A DNA stretch of 64,000 bases from Barthelona sp. PCE (taxonomy: Eukaryota > Metamonada: BaSk clade): NCBI GenBank assembly GCA_040285745.1, contig JAUFOR010000003.1:1178001-1242000 (forward strand), read 5' to 3'. Numbering within the stretch: position 1 is the first letter of the stretch; every line of letters starts with the position of its first letter. The position numbers and the translations under genes were made by a program. Below, in pieces: positions 63,954-64,000 of this stretch. Under the pieces are notes generated by a model that worked only from the letters and a program-made list of their open reading frames with translations, did not search any database and was not told the DNA's origin.

Positions 63954-64000
63954 TTATTCAGCAATGGCAAGACTATCAAGCATCGAAATACCAACGGCCA
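63954..64000 (-). CDS. possible C-terminal end of a minus-strand gene, cut by window edge
   Basis: Fourteen sense codons (reading AVGISMLDSLAIAE) then TAA at 63954-63956. The 37-nt distance from the CFAP57 stop fits the convergent spacing seen throughout the window. Too short to identify; another frame (GRWYFDA then TGA) is also open. Confidence 0.3.
   Translation of the reverse strand, partial: AVGISMLDSLAIAE

Noticed and set aside
1-64000. CRISPR arrays, insertion sequences, integrated viral genes
   Set aside because: No repeat-spacer arrays, transposase, integrase, reverse transcriptase or capsid-like frames were seen on either strand.

Overview
This window comes from a compact, nearly intron-free nuclear genome of a flagellated protist. 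Eukaryotic origin is clear from SPT16, an NUP107/Nup84-type nucleoporin, an NFRKB-type INO80 subunit, striatin, RBBP6/Mpe1, CIA2, RPS4e and RPL30e. A flagellum is implied by IFT20 and a full-length CFAP57/WDR65-type protein. The only intron I can support is 50 nt long, lies directly after the ATG of RPS4, starts GTATG and ends TCTAACATTCAG, with the branch site fused to the 3' splice site. That style, the gene density and an Aquifex/Clostridia-type aconitase point to an anaerobic metamonad-like flagellate (fornicate or parabasalid relative). The lineage is inference; nothing here names a species.

Layout. 1-8.2 kb: C-terminal end of a lysosomal-type beta-hexosaminidase, a cyclic-nucleotide phosphodiesterase, a very large secreted/multipass membrane protein, and an NAGPA-like phosphodiester glycosidase. 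8.2-9.0 kb: a GC-richer gene-free interval with several inverted repeats. 9-20.5 kb: aconitase, an unassigned helical protein, two members (P1, P2) of a divergent family whose proteins start MPR, a cysteine desulfurase-like enzyme and RPS4. 20.9-32.5 kb: mostly nuclear and housekeeping genes (NFRKB-like, striatin-like, CIA2, SPT16, a PDI-like protein, a C2HC zinc-finger protein, RBBP6/Mpe1). 32.7-47.8 kb: the third MPR-family member (P3), a TPR/IQ protein, NUP107, two unassigned large proteins, an SFI1-like centrin-binding candidate, and IFT20. 47.9-64 kb: a SNF2-family protein that appears to have lost its ATPase motifs, RPL30, a winged-helix-like protein, a small membrane protein, a VPS51-like tether subunit, an unassigned helical protein, an MFS transporter and CFAP57.

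Organisation. Genes alternate in orientation. Most convergent pairs have stop codons only 2-39 nt apart, so 3' UTRs must run into the opposite coding sequence. Several divergent pairs share 78-235 nt of promoter. A WCCCTTW element lies 5-75 nt upstream of about ten starts. RPS4, RPL30, the aconitase and the hexosaminidase fragment share a C-ending, CGT-rich codon style; most other genes are AT-rich.

Most notable: the SNF2-like protein with degraded helicase motifs, the MPR-family paralogs, the bacterial-type aconitase with host highly-expressed codon usage, and the large receptor-like protein with no in-frame ATG at its 5' end.
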